NCBI RefSeq assembly: GCF_000429025.1
Contig: NZ_AUBB01000006.1
Location: 124,001 to 188,000, forward strand
DNA from: Actinospineispora spinosispora DSM 44797
Lineage (GTDB): Bacteria; Actinomycetota; Actinomycetes; Mycobacteriales; Pseudonocardiaceae
Direction: 5' to 3'
Length of the DNA: 64,000 nucleotides
The notes below the pieces were generated by a model, which was not told the origin of the DNA, searched no databases, and was given only the letters and a program-made list of their open reading frames with translations. Both the position numbers and the translations under genes were made by a program. The stretch's first letter is position 1, and every line of letters begins with the position of its first letter. Positions 1 to 12,310 of the stretch are shown here, one piece after another.

Positions 1-74
1 CCCGCTGGCGTCGTTGATGTGAGTGAATGCCGCACCCCAGCGACCGTTCCTTGAGAGAGGTAGAGGTAGGACCA

Positions 75-479
75 ATGCCCAAGCCACAACTGACAGGACG
101 CCTCGCCGCGATGGTCGGCCTGAGCGCTGCACTCGCCACGGCGACCCTGGTTGCCGTCGCTGCTCCGGCATTCGCCGCGGACGCACGTCAGACCACCTGC
201 TCCGAGCAGGTCCGTGTCCGTTCCCAGCCGAAGGCCGACGCCCCTGTCATCGGCAGCTGCAAGGCGGGCGAGAAGGTCACGGTCGACGAGTCGAAGGACG
301 GCTTCACCCACCTGGTCAACAAGCAGGGCTGGGCGTCGAGTGAGTACGTCACCGGCGAGAAGAAGAAGGACGACGCCGACAGCGACAGCACCGACCCGAG
401 TGACAAGAACGACTCGGACCGCCGCAACAACGACGATGACGACGACGATGGCGGCAGCGGCATCCTCGGCGGGCTCTGA
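75..479 (+). CDS. Secreted SH3-like (bacterial SH3) domain protein with acidic tail
   Basis: A 134-residue exported protein. A signal peptide is visible: a Lys/Arg N-terminus, a hydrophobic stretch around residues 12-30, and an Ala-Phe-Ala cleavage site near residue 34. The mature part (about 38-95) has the pattern of a small SH3b domain (VRVRSQP...VIGSCKAGEKVTV...WASSEYV) with two cysteines, C42 and C62, that could form a disulfide. The C-terminus is a very acidic Asp/Ser/Asn tail ending in Gly-rich residues. SH3b domains usually bind cell-wall peptides, so a wall-associated role is inferred. The ATG at 75 is chosen over an upstream in-frame ATG because a GAGGTAGGA ribosome site precedes it and it begins the signal peptide. 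Confidence 0.75.
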   Translation: MPKPQLTGRLAAMVGLSAALATATLVAVAAPAFAADARQTTCSEQVRVRSQPKADAPVIGSCKAGEKVTVDESKDGFTHLVNKQGWASSEYVTGEKKKDDADSDSTDPSDKNDSDRRNNDDDDDDGGSGILGGL

Positions 480-509
480 GCCGACGCCGAGCCCCACAGC
501 TTGATACCG

Positions 510-546
510 CGCGGCCCGACCTACTCACTGAGTGGGTCGGGCCGCG
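510..546. terminator. Hairpin terminator between convergent SH3 gene and coaBC
   Basis: Arms at 510-527 and 529-546 (core GCGGCCCGACC / GGTCGGGCCGC) pair almost perfectly, with one G-T wobble. The central bases form a tight loop. A short T-rich run follows on the + strand. It sits between two convergent genes and could end transcription from both sides. Confidence 0.7.
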
Positions 547-565
547 GTGTTGTTTCCGAGGACTC

Positions 566-1792
566 TCAGCCGAGCCTGTGGGCGACCGCGTCCCAGAGCG
601 AGGACGCGAGCAGTGCCTTGGAGCCGGGCGGCAGCTCGACCTCTCCGCCGTCCGCGCCCAGCAGCCATCCCGCGTTGTCCGGCTGCTCGAACGCCTTGCC
701 GTCGCCGACCGCGTTGACCACCAGCAGGTCACATCCCTTGCGGGCGAGCTTGGCCCGGCCATGGTGCAGGACGTCGCCGTTCTCGTCGCCGGTCTCGGCC
801 GCGAACCCGACGATCAACTGGCCCTCGGCGCGTTTGCCCACGAGCTCGACCAGGATGTCCGGGTTCGTCTCGAGGCTGAGGGTCGGCGGGCCCGAATCAG
901 TCTTCTTGATCTTGTGCTGCACCATGTCCGCCGGCCGGAAGTCCGCGACCGCGGCGGCCATCACCACCACGTCAGCGCCCGCCGACTCGTGCACCATCGC
1001 TTCGCGCAGCTGTGCCGCGGTGCCGGTGTCGACCACCCGCACCGAAGCGGGCGGGAGAAGATCCTCCGATGTGTGCGCCCGGACCAACGTCACCTCGGCG
1101 CCCCGCTGCGCGGCCACCCTGGCCAGTGCGTACCCCTGTCGCCCCGATGACCGGTTGCCGAGGAACCGGACCGGGTCGAGCGGCTCGCGGGTCCCGCCGG
1201 CGGAGACCACGACCCTGCGGCCCACCAGATCCTGGGGCAGCGCATCGGGACGTTCCAGCAACAGGCGGGCGAACTCGGCGATCTCGGCGGGCTCGGGCAA
1301 CCGACCCGGGCCGGTGTCCACGCCGGTCAACCGCCCGGACGCCGGTTCCATCACGACGATTCCGCGCGAGCGGAGCAACGCCACGTTGGCGACGGTCGCG
1401 GGATGCAGCCACATCTCGGTGTGCATCGCCGGAACCATCAGCACCGGACATCGAGCAGTCAGCAAGGTGGCCGTCAACAGGTCGTCGGCGCGCCCCTGAG
1501 CCGCCCGCGCCATCAGATCGGCGGTGGCGGGGGCGATCACGACGAGCTGGGCCTGCTGGCCCAGGCGAACATGCGCCACCTCGGGGATGTCTTCGAACAC
1601 ACCGGTGCGAACCGGCTGCCCGGACAACGCCTCGAACGTGGCGGCACCCACGAAGTTCAGAGCCGACTCGGTCGGGACGACCCGAACCTGGTGGCCGGTC
1701 TCGGTGAGTCGACGCAGTACCTCGCACGCCTTGTAGGCGGCGATACCGCCGGCGACACCGAGCACCACCCGGGGCGGACGGTGCTCGGCCAC
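566..1792 (-). CDS. coaBC: Bifunctional phosphopantothenoylcysteine decarboxylase / phosphopantothenate-cysteine ligase
   Basis: A 408-residue coenzyme A biosynthesis enzyme. The N-terminal CoaC half is a flavin-dependent decarboxylase: GVAGGIAAYKA near the start, then APATADLMA and the PAMHTEMW signature. The C-terminal CoaB half joins cysteine to 4'-phosphopantothenate using CTP and contains SAGGTREPLDPVRFLGNRSSG, AAAVADFRP and KIKK. Length matches the family. The GTG at 1792 is chosen because homologues begin just before the PPRVVLGVAGG strand and the preceding bases are the end of rpoZ, 7 bases upstream. It is the last gene of the mihF-gmk-rpoZ-coaBC operon, so expression probably follows that promoter. 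Confidence 0.95.
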   Translation of the reverse strand: MAEHRPPRVVLGVAGGIAAYKACEVLRRLTETGHQVRVVPTESALNFVGAATFEALSGQPVRTGVFEDIPEVAHVRLGQQAQLVVIAPATADLMARAAQGRADDLLTATLLTARCPVLMVPAMHTEMWLHPATVANVALLRSRGIVVMEPASGRLTGVDTGPGRLPEPAEIAEFARLLLERPDALPQDLVGRRVVVSAGGTREPLDPVRFLGNRSSGRQGYALARVAAQRGAEVTLVRAHTSEDLLPPASVRVVDTGTAAQLREAMVHESAGADVVVMAAAVADFRPADMVQHKIKKTDSGPPTLSLETNPDILVELVGKRAEGQLIVGFAAETGDENGDVLHHGRAKLARKGCDLLVVNAVGDGKAFEQPDNAGWLLGADGGEVELPPGSKALLASSLWDAVAHRLG

Positions 1793-1799
1793 TAGCGCG

Positions 1800-2078
1800 T
1801 CACTCGCCTTCGGTGTGCTCGAGCAGCCCCTCGTGGATCTCGCGCATCGCGATGGACAGCGGCTTCTCCCGGGCGGTCGGCTCCACCAGCGGGCCGACGT
1901 ACTCCAGCAGTCCCTCGCCGAGCTGCGAGTAGTAGTCGTTGATCTGTCGCGCACGCTTCGCCGCGTAGATCACCAACCCGTACTTGGAGCTCGCCTTGTC
2001 CAGCAGATCATCGATCGGCGGGTTGGTGATGCCCTCGGGCGCGCTGCGCACCGAGCTGTCGGTCAGCGGAATGCTCAC
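1800..2078 (-). CDS. rpoZ: RNA polymerase omega subunit
   Basis: A 92-residue omega subunit, a small partner of the beta-prime subunit that helps RNA polymerase assemble. The conserved core is present: [26 protein letters not shown] and the later PLSIAMREI. The actinobacterial length is about 90 residues. The ATG at 2078 lies 71 bases inside the 3' end of gmk in another frame, so translation is probably coupled to gmk. coaBC follows 7 bases after its stop. Confidence 0.95.
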   Translation of the reverse strand: MSIPLTDSSVRSAPEGITNPPIDDLLDKASSKYGLVIYAAKRARQINDYYSQLGEGLLEYVGPLVEPTAREKPLSIAMREIHEGLLEHTEGE

Positions 2079-2691
2079 TCAAAGACTCCTGCGGGGATTC
2101 GGCGGACCCATCCCCAACGGGGTGGCCCGCCAACAACGATACCAATTGCCGAACTGCCGACTCGATGTCGTCGTTCACGACAGTCACATCGAACTCGTCC
2201 TGGGCGGCCAGCTCCTCGCGCGCGGTACGCAACCGACGCTCGACGACCTCCGGTGACTCGGTGCCCCGGGAGGTCAGCCTGTCCACCAGATCGGACCAGC
2301 TGGGTGGTGTCAGGAAGACCATCAGTGCCTCGGGCCGAATCTCCTTCACCGCACGCGCCCCGGCGAGGTCGACCTCGACCAGAACCGGATCACCAGCGGC
2401 AAGATGTTCCTCGACCGGAGCCGCCGGAGTGCCCGAACGATGCAGACCGCGATGAATCTCGGCCCACTCGAGCAGCTCACCCGCGTCGATCATGCGGTCG
2501 AACTCGGCGGTACTGACGAAGTGGTAGTCCCGCCCGTCGACCTCACCCGCTCGGCGTTCCCTCGTCGTCGCGGAGACGCTGAAGAACAACCGGGGCAGGT
2601 TCGGCCGCAGCGCGGCCACCACCGTCGACTTACCGACGCCGGAGGGGCCGGCCAGAACAACCAGCCGGCCCCTCTCGGTCGGCTCGGTCAC
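2008..2691 (-). CDS. gmk: Guanylate kinase
   Basis: Phosphorylates GMP to GDP with ATP in the cytoplasm. The P-loop GPSGVGKS is at residues 15-22, followed by the GMP-binding [21 protein letters not shown] region and the lid. The GTG start at 2691 overlaps the mihF stop (GTGA). The protein is 227 residues. About 24 codons after the usual family end run in a second frame through the beginning of rpoZ, giving an unrelated Gln/Ser/His-rich tail. The catalytic part is complete. Either the long overlap is real or a frameshift hides an earlier stop. Confidence 0.93.
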   Translation of the reverse strand: MTEPTERGRLVVLAGPSGVGKSTVVAALRPNLPRLFFSVSATTRERRAGEVDGRDYHFVSTAEFDRMIDAGELLEWAEIHRGLHRSGTPAAPVEEHLAAGDPVLVEVDLAGARAVKEIRPEALMVFLTPPSWSDLVDRLTSRGTESPEVVERRLRTAREELAAQDEFDVTVVNDDIESAVRQLVSLLAGHPVGDGSAESPQESLSEHSADRQLGAQRARGHHQPADR

Positions 2692-3005
2692 TCCGAGTCG
2701 AAGTCAGCCAGCAGCGCCTTGCGCTGCCGGTCACCGAGGCCGCGCAGCCGGCGGCTCGGTGCGATCTCGAGGCGCTCCATGATCTGCGCGGCGCGGACCT
2801 TACCCACGCCCGGCAGAGCCTCGAGCAACGCCGAGACCTTCATCTTGCCCAGAATCTCGTTCGAGTCGGACTGGTCGAGGACCTCCTTGAGGTTCGTCCC
2901 GCCGCGCTTCAAGCGGTCCTTGAGCTCTGCCCGAACCTTGCGAGCTGCCGCTGCCTTTTCGAGAGCGGCGGCCCGCTGTTCGTCGGTGAGCTGGGGAAGG
3001 GCCAC
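2688..3005 (-). CDS. mihF: Actinobacterial integration host factor (mIHF)
   Basis: A 105-residue nucleoid-associated DNA-binding protein unrelated in sequence to E. coli IHF. The signature is intact: [22 protein letters not shown], then [12 protein letters not shown], then the helix-two-turn-helix region [19 protein letters not shown] and the closing [15 protein letters not shown]. The GTG at 3005 is preferred over in-frame ATG codons at 3020 and 3059 because GGAGG lies 5 bases before it and homologues start with this valine. It heads the operon mihF-gmk-rpoZ-coaBC, with a 4-base overlap into gmk. Confidence 0.93.
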   Translation of the reverse strand: MALPQLTDEQRAAALEKAAAARKVRAELKDRLKRGGTNLKEVLDQSDSNEILGKMKVSALLEALPGVGKVRAAQIMERLEIAPSRRLRGLGDRQRKALLADFDSE

Positions 3006-3186
3006 GATCTCCTCCGTCATGTACAAGCTGATGTCGGCTTTTCCGAACGTACTCACCACCCGACACCCCTGCGCAACCGGGGGTAGGGGTGTGAGCAGCA
3101 GATTCTCTAGCGCTCTAGCTTTTTGGAGCTTTCTTCAGCCTGCACCGCGGGAGCCGACCCGACACTCACAGATCATGGGACGGCAC

Positions 3187-3256
3187 ACACCGCGCACCTT
3201 GTGGCCACACCGCGCTATGTGCACACCGCGCGGTGTGGACGCAAGGTGCGCGGTGT
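3187..3256. terminator. Nested inverted repeat downstream of pyrF
   Basis: A perfect 14-bp outer stem (ACACCGCGCACCTT at 3187-3200 with 3243-3256) encloses a perfect 10-bp inner stem (CCACACCGCG at 3205-3214 with 3229-3238). A 4-base bubble separates them, and the loop is 14 bases. The rest of the 3006-3302 gap holds no gene. The element ends the pyr operon and lies upstream of mihF, so a terminator role is likely. The motif ACACCGCG occurs three times in the direct sense here. Confidence 0.65.
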
Positions 3257-3302
3257 CGCCAATGTTGATCACCAGCCAGCGCCACTGCGCCCCCGACAAC
3301 AC

Positions 3303-4123
3303 CTACGCCTGCTCCAGCTCCTCCCGCAGCCGGACAGCGGCATCCCGCAGCGCACCGGCGTCGGGGCCGGCCGCCAGCAGAGACCGCGACACACTGGGCA
3401 GAACCAGCCCGGACAGCCCGCTGAAACGGCGAGCAACGTCGGCGGGCGTCGCTCCCTGGGCCCCGAGCCCGGGAGCCAGCACAGCCCCGTTCAGCGCCCC
3501 CAACGACAGCCCATGATCATGCGTTGCCCCGACCACCACACCGACGTCACCCAGAGGGGCGATCCCGGCGTTGACTGCCGAAGCCGCATCGATCATGGAT
3601 TGAGCGACGGACCGCCCCTCCACGATGGCCTGCTGCACCGATCCGCCATCCGGGTTCGACGTCCGGGCCAGCACGAACAAGCCTCGCCCGGTCTTCGAGG
3701 CGACGTCGAGCGCCGGGCCGAGCGACCCGAACCCGAGGTACGGCGACACGGTGATCGCATCAGCGGCCAGCGGCGATCCGTCGGCGAGATAGGCATCGGC
3801 GTACCCGCCCATCGTGGAGCCGATGTCGCCCCGTTTGACGTCGAGCAACACGAGCGTCCCGCTGTCCCGAGCGTCGGCGAGCACCCGCTCCAGGACCGCT
3901 ACTCCTGCCGAACCGTGCCGTTCGAAGAATGCCGACTGAGGCTTGATCGCCGCGACGTGACCGGCCAGCGCGGCGACCGCCGTCCTGGCGAACCGTTCCA
4001 GCCCCGAGACGTCGTCGGCCAGCCCCCAGGCGGCGAGCAGCGAGGTGTGCGGATCGATGCCCGCACACACGGGCCCGTGCGCGGCGACCGAGGCGGCCAG
4101 CCGCGCACCGAACCGTGTGACGC

Positions 4124-4127
<4 letters not shown>
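3303..4127 (-). CDS. pyrF: Orotidine 5'-phosphate decarboxylase
   Basis: Final step of UMP synthesis: removes CO2 from OMP. This is the long actinobacterial/mycobacterial (type 2) form, 274 residues. The catalytic Asp-Lys-Asp set is seen in [12 protein letters not shown] (D96, K98, D101), with substrate-contact regions CAGIDPH near the N-terminus and VVGATHDHG / LAPGLGAQG towards the end. The ATG at 4127 overlaps the carB stop by four bases (ATGA), showing translational coupling. It is the last gene of the pyr operon. Confidence 0.95.
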
Positions 4128-7452
<3,325 letters not shown>

Positions 7453-7453
<1 letters not shown>

Positions 7454-8577
7454 CAGCGGGCTCCCGTCATCAGGTCTACGAACTGGTCGAACAGCGGCGC
7501 GGCGTCGTGCGGGCCGGCTGCCGCCTCCGGGTGGTACTGCACGCTGAACGCGGGCACCTCGAGCGCACGGACGCCCTCGACGGTGTCGTCGTTGGGGCAG
7601 CTGTGACTCACCACGGCGCGGCCGAACGGCGAGTCGAACTCCGCCCCCGGCTCGCCTTCCAGCGCGAACCCGTGGTTCTGCGCGGTGATCGCCACTCGGC
7701 CGGTGGCGTGGTCGATCACCGGGATGTTGATGCCCCGGTGGCCGTAGCGCATCTTGTAGGTACCGAGGCCCAGAGCGCGGCCCAGGATCTGGTTGCCGAA
7801 GCAGATGCCGAACAGCGGCAGCTTGCGGTCCAGCACCTCGCGGGCCAGCGCGACGGCTGTGTCGGCGGTGGCCGGGTCGCCCGGTCCGTTCGACAGGAAC
7901 ACCCCGTCCGCGCCGATCTCCAGAATCTCGTCCAGGGTCGCGGTGGACGGCAGGACATGGGTCTCGATGCCGCGCGCGGCCATCATCCTGGGGGTGTTCG
8001 ACTTGATCCCGAGGTCCGGCGCGGCCACGGTCAGCCGCTTGCCCCCCACTGCCGGGACCACGTAGCGCGTGTCGGTGGACACCTCGCCGGTCAGGTCGGC
8101 GCCCTCCATCGACGGGCTCTGCCGGACCTTGGCCAGCAGCTCCTCGGTCCCGGCCAGTGCGTCACCGGAGAACACCCCGGCGCGCATGGCGCCGCGCTCG
8201 CGCAGGTGCCGCACGGCCGCGCGAGTGTCGATGCCGGCGATGCCAACGACGCCCTGGGTCTCGAGCTGGCCTTCCAGCGAGCCTTCGGACCGCCAGTTCG
8301 ACGGCGTCCGCGCCGGTTCACGCACCGCGTAGCCGGCCACCCAGATGCGCGCCGACTCGTTGTCCTCGGAGTTCCACCCGGTGTTGCCGATCTGCGGCGC
8401 GGTCTGCACGACGATCTGCCTGCGGTAGGACGGATCGGTCAGCGTCTCCTGGTACCCGGTCATGCCGGTGCTGAACACGGCCTCGCCGAACGTGGCGCCG
8501 CGCGCCCCGAAGGCGGCGCCGGTGAACACCCGGCCGTCCTCGAGTACCAGCACCGCGCTGTCGCGTCGATTGCTCAT
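7453..8577 (-). CDS. carA: Carbamoyl-phosphate synthase small (glutamine amidotransferase) subunit
   Basis: Class I glutamine amidotransferase that releases ammonia for CarB. The 374-residue protein has the N-terminal CarA-specific domain ([20 protein letters not shown]) and a C-terminal amidotransferase domain with nucleophile C259 in FGICFGNQ and the partner His/Glu in QYHPE (H349, E351). The start ATG 8577 overlaps the pyrC stop by four bases, and its stop overlaps the carB start by one base. Length and active site are normal. Confidence 0.97.
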
Positions 8578-9872
8578 TTCCGTATGTCTCCATCCCGCGC
8601 GGTGATCCGCCCACGCAGCACCGTGGCCACGACCTGGGCGGGCAGTCGCATGCCTTCGTACGGGGTGTTGCTGGCCAGGCTCGCCAACCGGGCGCCCCGG
8701 ACCGTCCACTGCGCGTCCGGGTCGACCAGGGTCAGCGTCGCCGGCTCGCCGACCTCGATCGGCCTGCCCTGGTCGGGCAACCCGGCGATCTCGGCCGGCC
8801 TCTCGGACAGCACCCTGGCGACCCCGCGCCAGTCGAGCAAGCCGGGCTCCACCATCGTGTGCACCACGACCGAGAGCGCCGTCTGCAGACCCAGCATCCC
8901 GGGCTTGGCCGCCGACCACTCGCAGTCCTTGACCTGGGTGGGATGCGGTGCGTGGTCGGTGGCGACGCAGTCGATGACACCTTCGGCGAGCGCCGTGCGC
9001 ATCGCCGAGGTGTCCGATCCGGTACGCAGCGGCGGGTTGACCTTGTTGACCGGGTCGTAGCTGGTCAGCAGCGCGTCGGTGAGCAGCAGATGGTGCGGCG
9101 TCACCTCGGCGCTGACCTGGACACCGGCGTCCTTCGCGGCACGCAGGACGTCGACCGTGCGCGACGACGAGACGTGGCAGACGTGCAGCCGCGCGCCCGC
9201 CTCCCTGGCCAGTGCGCAGTCCCTGGCCACGATCGTCTCCTCGGCGGTGGCCGGCCAGCCGGCCAGCCCCAGCCGAGCCGCGACGACACCCTCGTGCGCC
9301 TGCGCGCCGTCGGTGAGCCGGGGGTCCTCCGCGTGCTGCGCGATCACCACGTCCAGCGCGGTCGCGTACTCCAGCGCCCTGCGCATCAGCAGCGGGTCGT
9401 GCACACACCGTCCGTCGTCGGAGAACATCCGCACGCCGGCGGGCGAGTTCGCCATCGTGCCGAGCTCGGCCAGCCGCTCACCCTCCAGGCCGACGGTCAC
9501 CGCGCCGACCGGGTGCACGTCGACCAGGCCGACCTCGACACCTCTGCGGTGCACGTGCTCGACGATCACCGCGTTGTCGGCGACCGGGTCGGTGTTGGGC
9601 ATCGCGAAGACGGCGGTGAACCCGCCCAACGCGGCGGCGGCCGAGCCGCTCTCCACGGTCTCGGCGTCCTCGCCACCGGGCTCGCGCAGGTGGGTGTGCA
9701 GGTCGACGAGGCCGGGCAGCACGACGAAGCCGTCGCCGTCGATCACCTCGGCACCCTCGGGTACGTCGAGACCGGGGCCGATCTCGCGGATCACCTCGTC
9801 GGCGAGCACCAGGTCGACAGGGTCGCCCTCGCCGTACGGCCGGGCACCCTTGATGAACACCACGTCAGTCAT
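8574..9872 (-). CDS. pyrC: Dihydroorotase (class I type)
   Basis: Cyclises carbamoyl aspartate to dihydroorotate. A 432-residue amidohydrolase with metal ligands in the [11 protein letters not shown] motif (H59, H61), later HVCHVSSS and TPHHLLLTD histidines, and the aspartate in CVATDHAPH. The length suits the long bacterial dihydroorotase that can associate with PyrB. The ATG at 9872 shares one base with the pyrB stop (TGATG) and its own stop overlaps carA, so it is tightly coupled in the operon. Confidence 0.96.
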   Translation of the reverse strand: MTDVVFIKGARPYGEGDPVDLVLADEVIREIGPGLDVPEGAEVIDGDGFVVLPGLVDLHTHLREPGGEDAETVESGSAAAALGGFTAVFAMPNTDPVADNAVIVEHVHRRGVEVGLVDVHPVGAVTVGLEGERLAELGTMANSPAGVRMFSDDGRCVHDPLLMRRALEYATALDVVIAQHAEDPRLTDGAQAHEGVVAARLGLAGWPATAEETIVARDCALAREAGARLHVCHVSSSRTVDVLRAAKDAGVQVSAEVTPHHLLLTDALLTSYDPVNKVNPPLRTGSDTSAMRTALAEGVIDCVATDHAPHPTQVKDCEWSAAKPGMLGLQTALSVVVHTMVEPGLLDWRGVARVLSERPAEIAGLPDQGRPIEVGEPATLTLVDPDAQWTVRGARLASLASNTPYEGMRLPAQVVATVLRGRITARDGDIRK

Positions 9873-10819
9873 CACACAGCCTCCGGGGCACCGGCCAGTA
9901 GGTGGTACAGCACTGCCATCCGCACGTGCACGCCGTTGCGGACCTGCGCCAGCACCGCGGCGCGCGGTGAGTCGGCGACGGCGGGCGCGATCTCCATGCC
10001 GCGCACCATCGGTCCGGGGTGCAGTACGACCGAACGTTCCGGCAGCAACGCGAGCCGACGTTCGGACAGGCCGTAGCCGATGGCGTACTCGCGCGCCGAC
10101 GGGAAGAACCCGCCGCGCATGCGCTCGGCCTGGACCCGCAGCATCATCACCGCGTCCAGGCTGGGCAGCTCGGCGTCCAGGTCGTGGCCGACCCGGCACG
10201 GCCAGTCGGTGACGCCGACCGGAAGCAGTGTCGGCGGCGCGATCAGCACCACCTCGGCCCCCAGCGTCGCCAGCAGCAGGACGTTGGACCGGGCGACGCG
10301 GCTGTGGGTGATGTCACCCACGATCCCGATGCGCCGGCCGGCGATCGACCCGAGCCGCTCGCGCAGGGTGGCCGCGTCCAGCAGCGCCTGGGTGGGGTGC
10401 TCGTGGGTGCCGTCGCCCGCGTTGATCACGACCGGGCCGTTGCCCTCCAGCGCGGTCTTCGGCCCCCAGGCGGCAAGCCGGTGCGGGGCGCCGGATGCCG
10501 GGTGGCGGATGATCACGCAGTCCGCGCCGGCGGCGGCCAGCGTGGCGGCGGTGTCGCGCAACGACTCGCCCTTGGACACCGACGAGCCCTTGGCGCTGAC
10601 GTTGATCACATCCGCGCTCATCCACTTGCCGGCGATCTCGAAGGAGACCCTCGTGCGGGTGGAGTCCTCGTAGAACAGCGTGATGACCGTCCGACCACGC
10701 AGCGTCGGCAGCTTACGGACCTCGCGGCCGAGCAGCGCTTGCTTGAGTCGATCAGCGGTGTCCAGCAGCGAGGTCGCGGTCGCGGCGTCGAGATCGGCCG
10801 TGGACAGCAGGTGCCTCAT
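9872..10819 (-). CDS. pyrB: Aspartate carbamoyltransferase catalytic subunit
   Basis: Joins carbamoyl phosphate and aspartate, the committed step of pyrimidine synthesis. The 315-residue chain has the carbamoyl-phosphate signature STRTRVSFE (residues 53-61), the HPTQALLD motif and the C-terminal MLRVQ / HPGPMVRG aspartate-binding regions. No regulatory pyrI gene is next to it, consistent with control through PyrR. ATG 10819 overlaps the pyrR stop by four bases. Confidence 0.96.
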   Translation of the reverse strand: MRHLLSTADLDAATATSLLDTADRLKQALLGREVRKLPTLRGRTVITLFYEDSTRTRVSFEIAGKWMSADVINVSAKGSSVSKGESLRDTAATLAAAGADCVIIRHPASGAPHRLAAWGPKTALEGNGPVVINAGDGTHEHPTQALLDAATLRERLGSIAGRRIGIVGDITHSRVARSNVLLLATLGAEVVLIAPPTLLPVGVTDWPCRVGHDLDAELPSLDAVMMLRVQAERMRGGFFPSAREYAIGYGLSERRLALLPERSVVLHPGPMVRGMEIAPAVADSPRAAVLAQVRNGVHVRMAVLYHLLAGAPEAV

Positions 10820-11442
10820 GAATCCTCACCCTCGGCCTGCGCCGGGTGGGTCGGCTCGCCCGCCTTCCGCAGCAGGACCGCGTCGCGGCCGTCGACCTCG
10901 GACAGCAGCACCGCGACCCCTTCGTTGCGGGAGGTCGGCACGTTCTTGCCGACGTAGTCCGCGCGGATCGGCAGCTCACGGTGGCCCCGGTCGACCAGGA
11001 CGGCGAGCTGCACCGAACGCGGGCGTCCCTCGTCGCGCAGCGCGTCCAGCGCGGCGCGCACGGTGCGGCCGGAGAAGAGCACGTCGTCGACGAGGACCAC
11101 GAGCTTCTCGTCGACACCGCCCTCGGGAATGGAGGTCGGCTCCAGCGAACGGGCGGGGCGTCGCCGCAGGTCGTCGCGGTACAGGGTGGCGTCGAGCGCA
11201 CCGATTCCGGGAGCGGCGCCGGCGAACTCGGCGATCGCGGCACCGAGACGGCGGGCCAGCGGGGCGCCTCGCGTGGGTAGTCCGAGCAGCACGACCTGGT
11301 CGGCGTGTTCAGGTTCGAACGCCGTCTTCTCGATGATCTGATGTGCAATGCGCGCGATCGTGCGGGCCACATCGGACGCGCTGAGCAACTCGGTGCCAGC
11401 GGTACCCGGGGACCCGCCACGCGCGCGCCGGGGGGCGGCCAC
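10816..11442 (-). CDS. pyrR: Bifunctional pyr operon regulator / uracil phosphoribosyltransferase
   Basis: RNA-binding regulator that senses UMP/UTP and can also convert uracil plus PRPP to UMP. The 208-residue sequence contains the PRPP-binding motif [18 protein letters not shown] (about residues 115-132), the [13 protein letters not shown] loop and a C-terminal [13 protein letters not shown] region. The GTG at 11442 is supported by a GGAGAGGAG ribosome site 6 bases upstream. The first ~18 residues are a nonconserved leader. It is the first gene of the pyr operon, and a PyrR-binding RNA hairpin lies directly upstream. Confidence 0.94.
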   Translation of the reverse strand: MAAPRRARGGSPGTAGTELLSASDVARTIARIAHQIIEKTAFEPEHADQVVLLGLPTRGAPLARRLGAAIAEFAGAAPGIGALDATLYRDDLRRRPARSLEPTSIPEGGVDEKLVVLVDDVLFSGRTVRAALDALRDEGRPRSVQLAVLVDRGHRELPIRADYVGKNVPTSRNEGVAVLLSEVDGRDAVLLRKAGEPTHPAQAEGEDS

Positions 11443-11460
11443 GTGGAGCTCCTCTCCTTC

Positions 11461-11478
11461 CCCGCCTCACTGGACGGG
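11461..11478 (-). promoter_or_regulatory. PyrR-binding hairpin in the pyr operon leader
   Basis: Read on the minus strand, CCCG and CGGG pair around a loop UCCAGUGAGG. This matches the known PyrR binding-loop consensus (UCCNGNGAGG) of Bacillus and mycobacteria. It lies about 19 bases upstream of the pyrR GTG and abuts the GAAGGAGAGGAG ribosome site. No clear terminator or antiterminator pair was seen between it and the gene, so blocking of translation is more likely than attenuation. Confidence 0.8.
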
Positions 11479-11651
11479 CCTTAAAGGACTGTCTCACCCA
11501 GGCCACCGACCCTGAGAATCAGCTGTCGGGACCTGCGCCTGATGACCTGACGTTACCAGGGGCGGCCACCCGATCGAGCACCCCGGGGGCCCGTTCGATC
11601 AACCGTCCGGGTGGACTCCGGGCCATCCCAGCTGCCCCTCGGGGCACCAAC

Positions 11652-11693
11652 TTGACCCAGTGACTGCGGGGAGCGCATGATTACTCTGCGTAT
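11652..11693 (+). promoter_or_regulatory. bldD promoter with a BldD-like operator
   Basis: TTGACC (11652-11657) and CATGAT (11676-11681), spaced 18 bases, make a plausible sigma-70-type promoter. TTACTCTGCGTAT at 11681-11693 fits the published BldD box TNACNCWGNGTNA in 8 of 9 fixed positions and would overlap the transcription start. BldD is known to bind its own promoter in Streptomyces, so autorepression is inferred. The rest of 11443-11756 holds only the two divergent leaders. Confidence 0.6.
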
Positions 11694-11756
11694 TGATCAC
11701 TCGGGTCCCGGCCGTCCTGCGGCCAGCCGGGGCGCAATGAAACGGAGATTCGCCAC

Positions 11757-12245
11757 ATGGGCGACTACGCCAAGGCGCTGGGTTCCAAGCTCCGCGCCAT
11801 CCGACAGCAACAGGGCTTGTCGCTGCACGGCGTCGAACAGAAGTCCGGAGGCCGCTGGAAGGCCGTGGTCGTCGGTTCTTACGAGCGCGGCGACCGTGCG
11901 GTGACCGTGCAGAAGCTGGCCGAGCTGGCCGACTTCTACGGCGTACCGGTTGCCGAGCTGCTTCCGGAGGGCCGGGTCCCTTCCGGCGCGGAGCCTGCCA
12001 CCAAGATCGTCATCAACCTGGAGCGCCTGCAGCAGCTGCCGGCGGACAAGGTGGGACCTCTCGCCAGGTACGCGGCGGCCATCCAGAGCCAGCGCGGCGA
12101 CTACAACGGCAAGGTGCTGTCCATCCGCACCGAGGACCTGCGGTCGCTCGCGATCATCTACGACATGACGCCCGGTGAGCTCACCGAGCAGCTCGTCGAC
12201 TGGGGTGTACTGCCCCCGGAGGCCCGCCCGGTACGGGAGGACTAG
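11757..12245 (+). CDS. bldD: BldD, c-di-GMP-responsive developmental regulator
   Basis: A 162-residue transcription factor. The N-terminal helix-turn-helix (about residues 5-70) carries the nearly invariant SLHGVEQKSGGRWKAVVVGS and YERGDRAVTV block. The C-terminal domain keeps the c-di-GMP signature: R113-G-D115 followed eight residues later by R124-T-E-D127. In Streptomyces a c-di-GMP tetramer dimerises BldD so that it represses sporulation genes. Intact motifs suggest the same ligand control here. The gene faces nusB and runs opposite to the pyr operon. Confidence 0.95.
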   Translation: MGDYAKALGSKLRAIRQQQGLSLHGVEQKSGGRWKAVVVGSYERGDRAVTVQKLAELADFYGVPVAELLPEGRVPSGAEPATKIVINLERLQQLPADKVGPLARYAAAIQSQRGDYNGKVLSIRTEDLRSLAIIYDMTPGELTEQLVDWGVLPPEARPVRED

Positions 12246-12246
12246 C

Positions 12247-12293
12247 CGGATGTCGTGTCGCGGACGGCTCGACCGCCCGCGACACGGCATCCG
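12247..12293. terminator. Bidirectional terminator between bldD and nusB
   Basis: Arms 12247-12263 and 12277-12293 (core GTGTCGCGG / CCGCGACAC) form a 17-bp stem with one G-T wobble and a 13-base loop. It occupies almost the whole gap between two convergent genes. No T tract follows, as is common in high-GC actinomycetes. Confidence 0.7.
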
Positions 12294-12310
12294 CGGTCTC
12301 GCCGGAGGGT

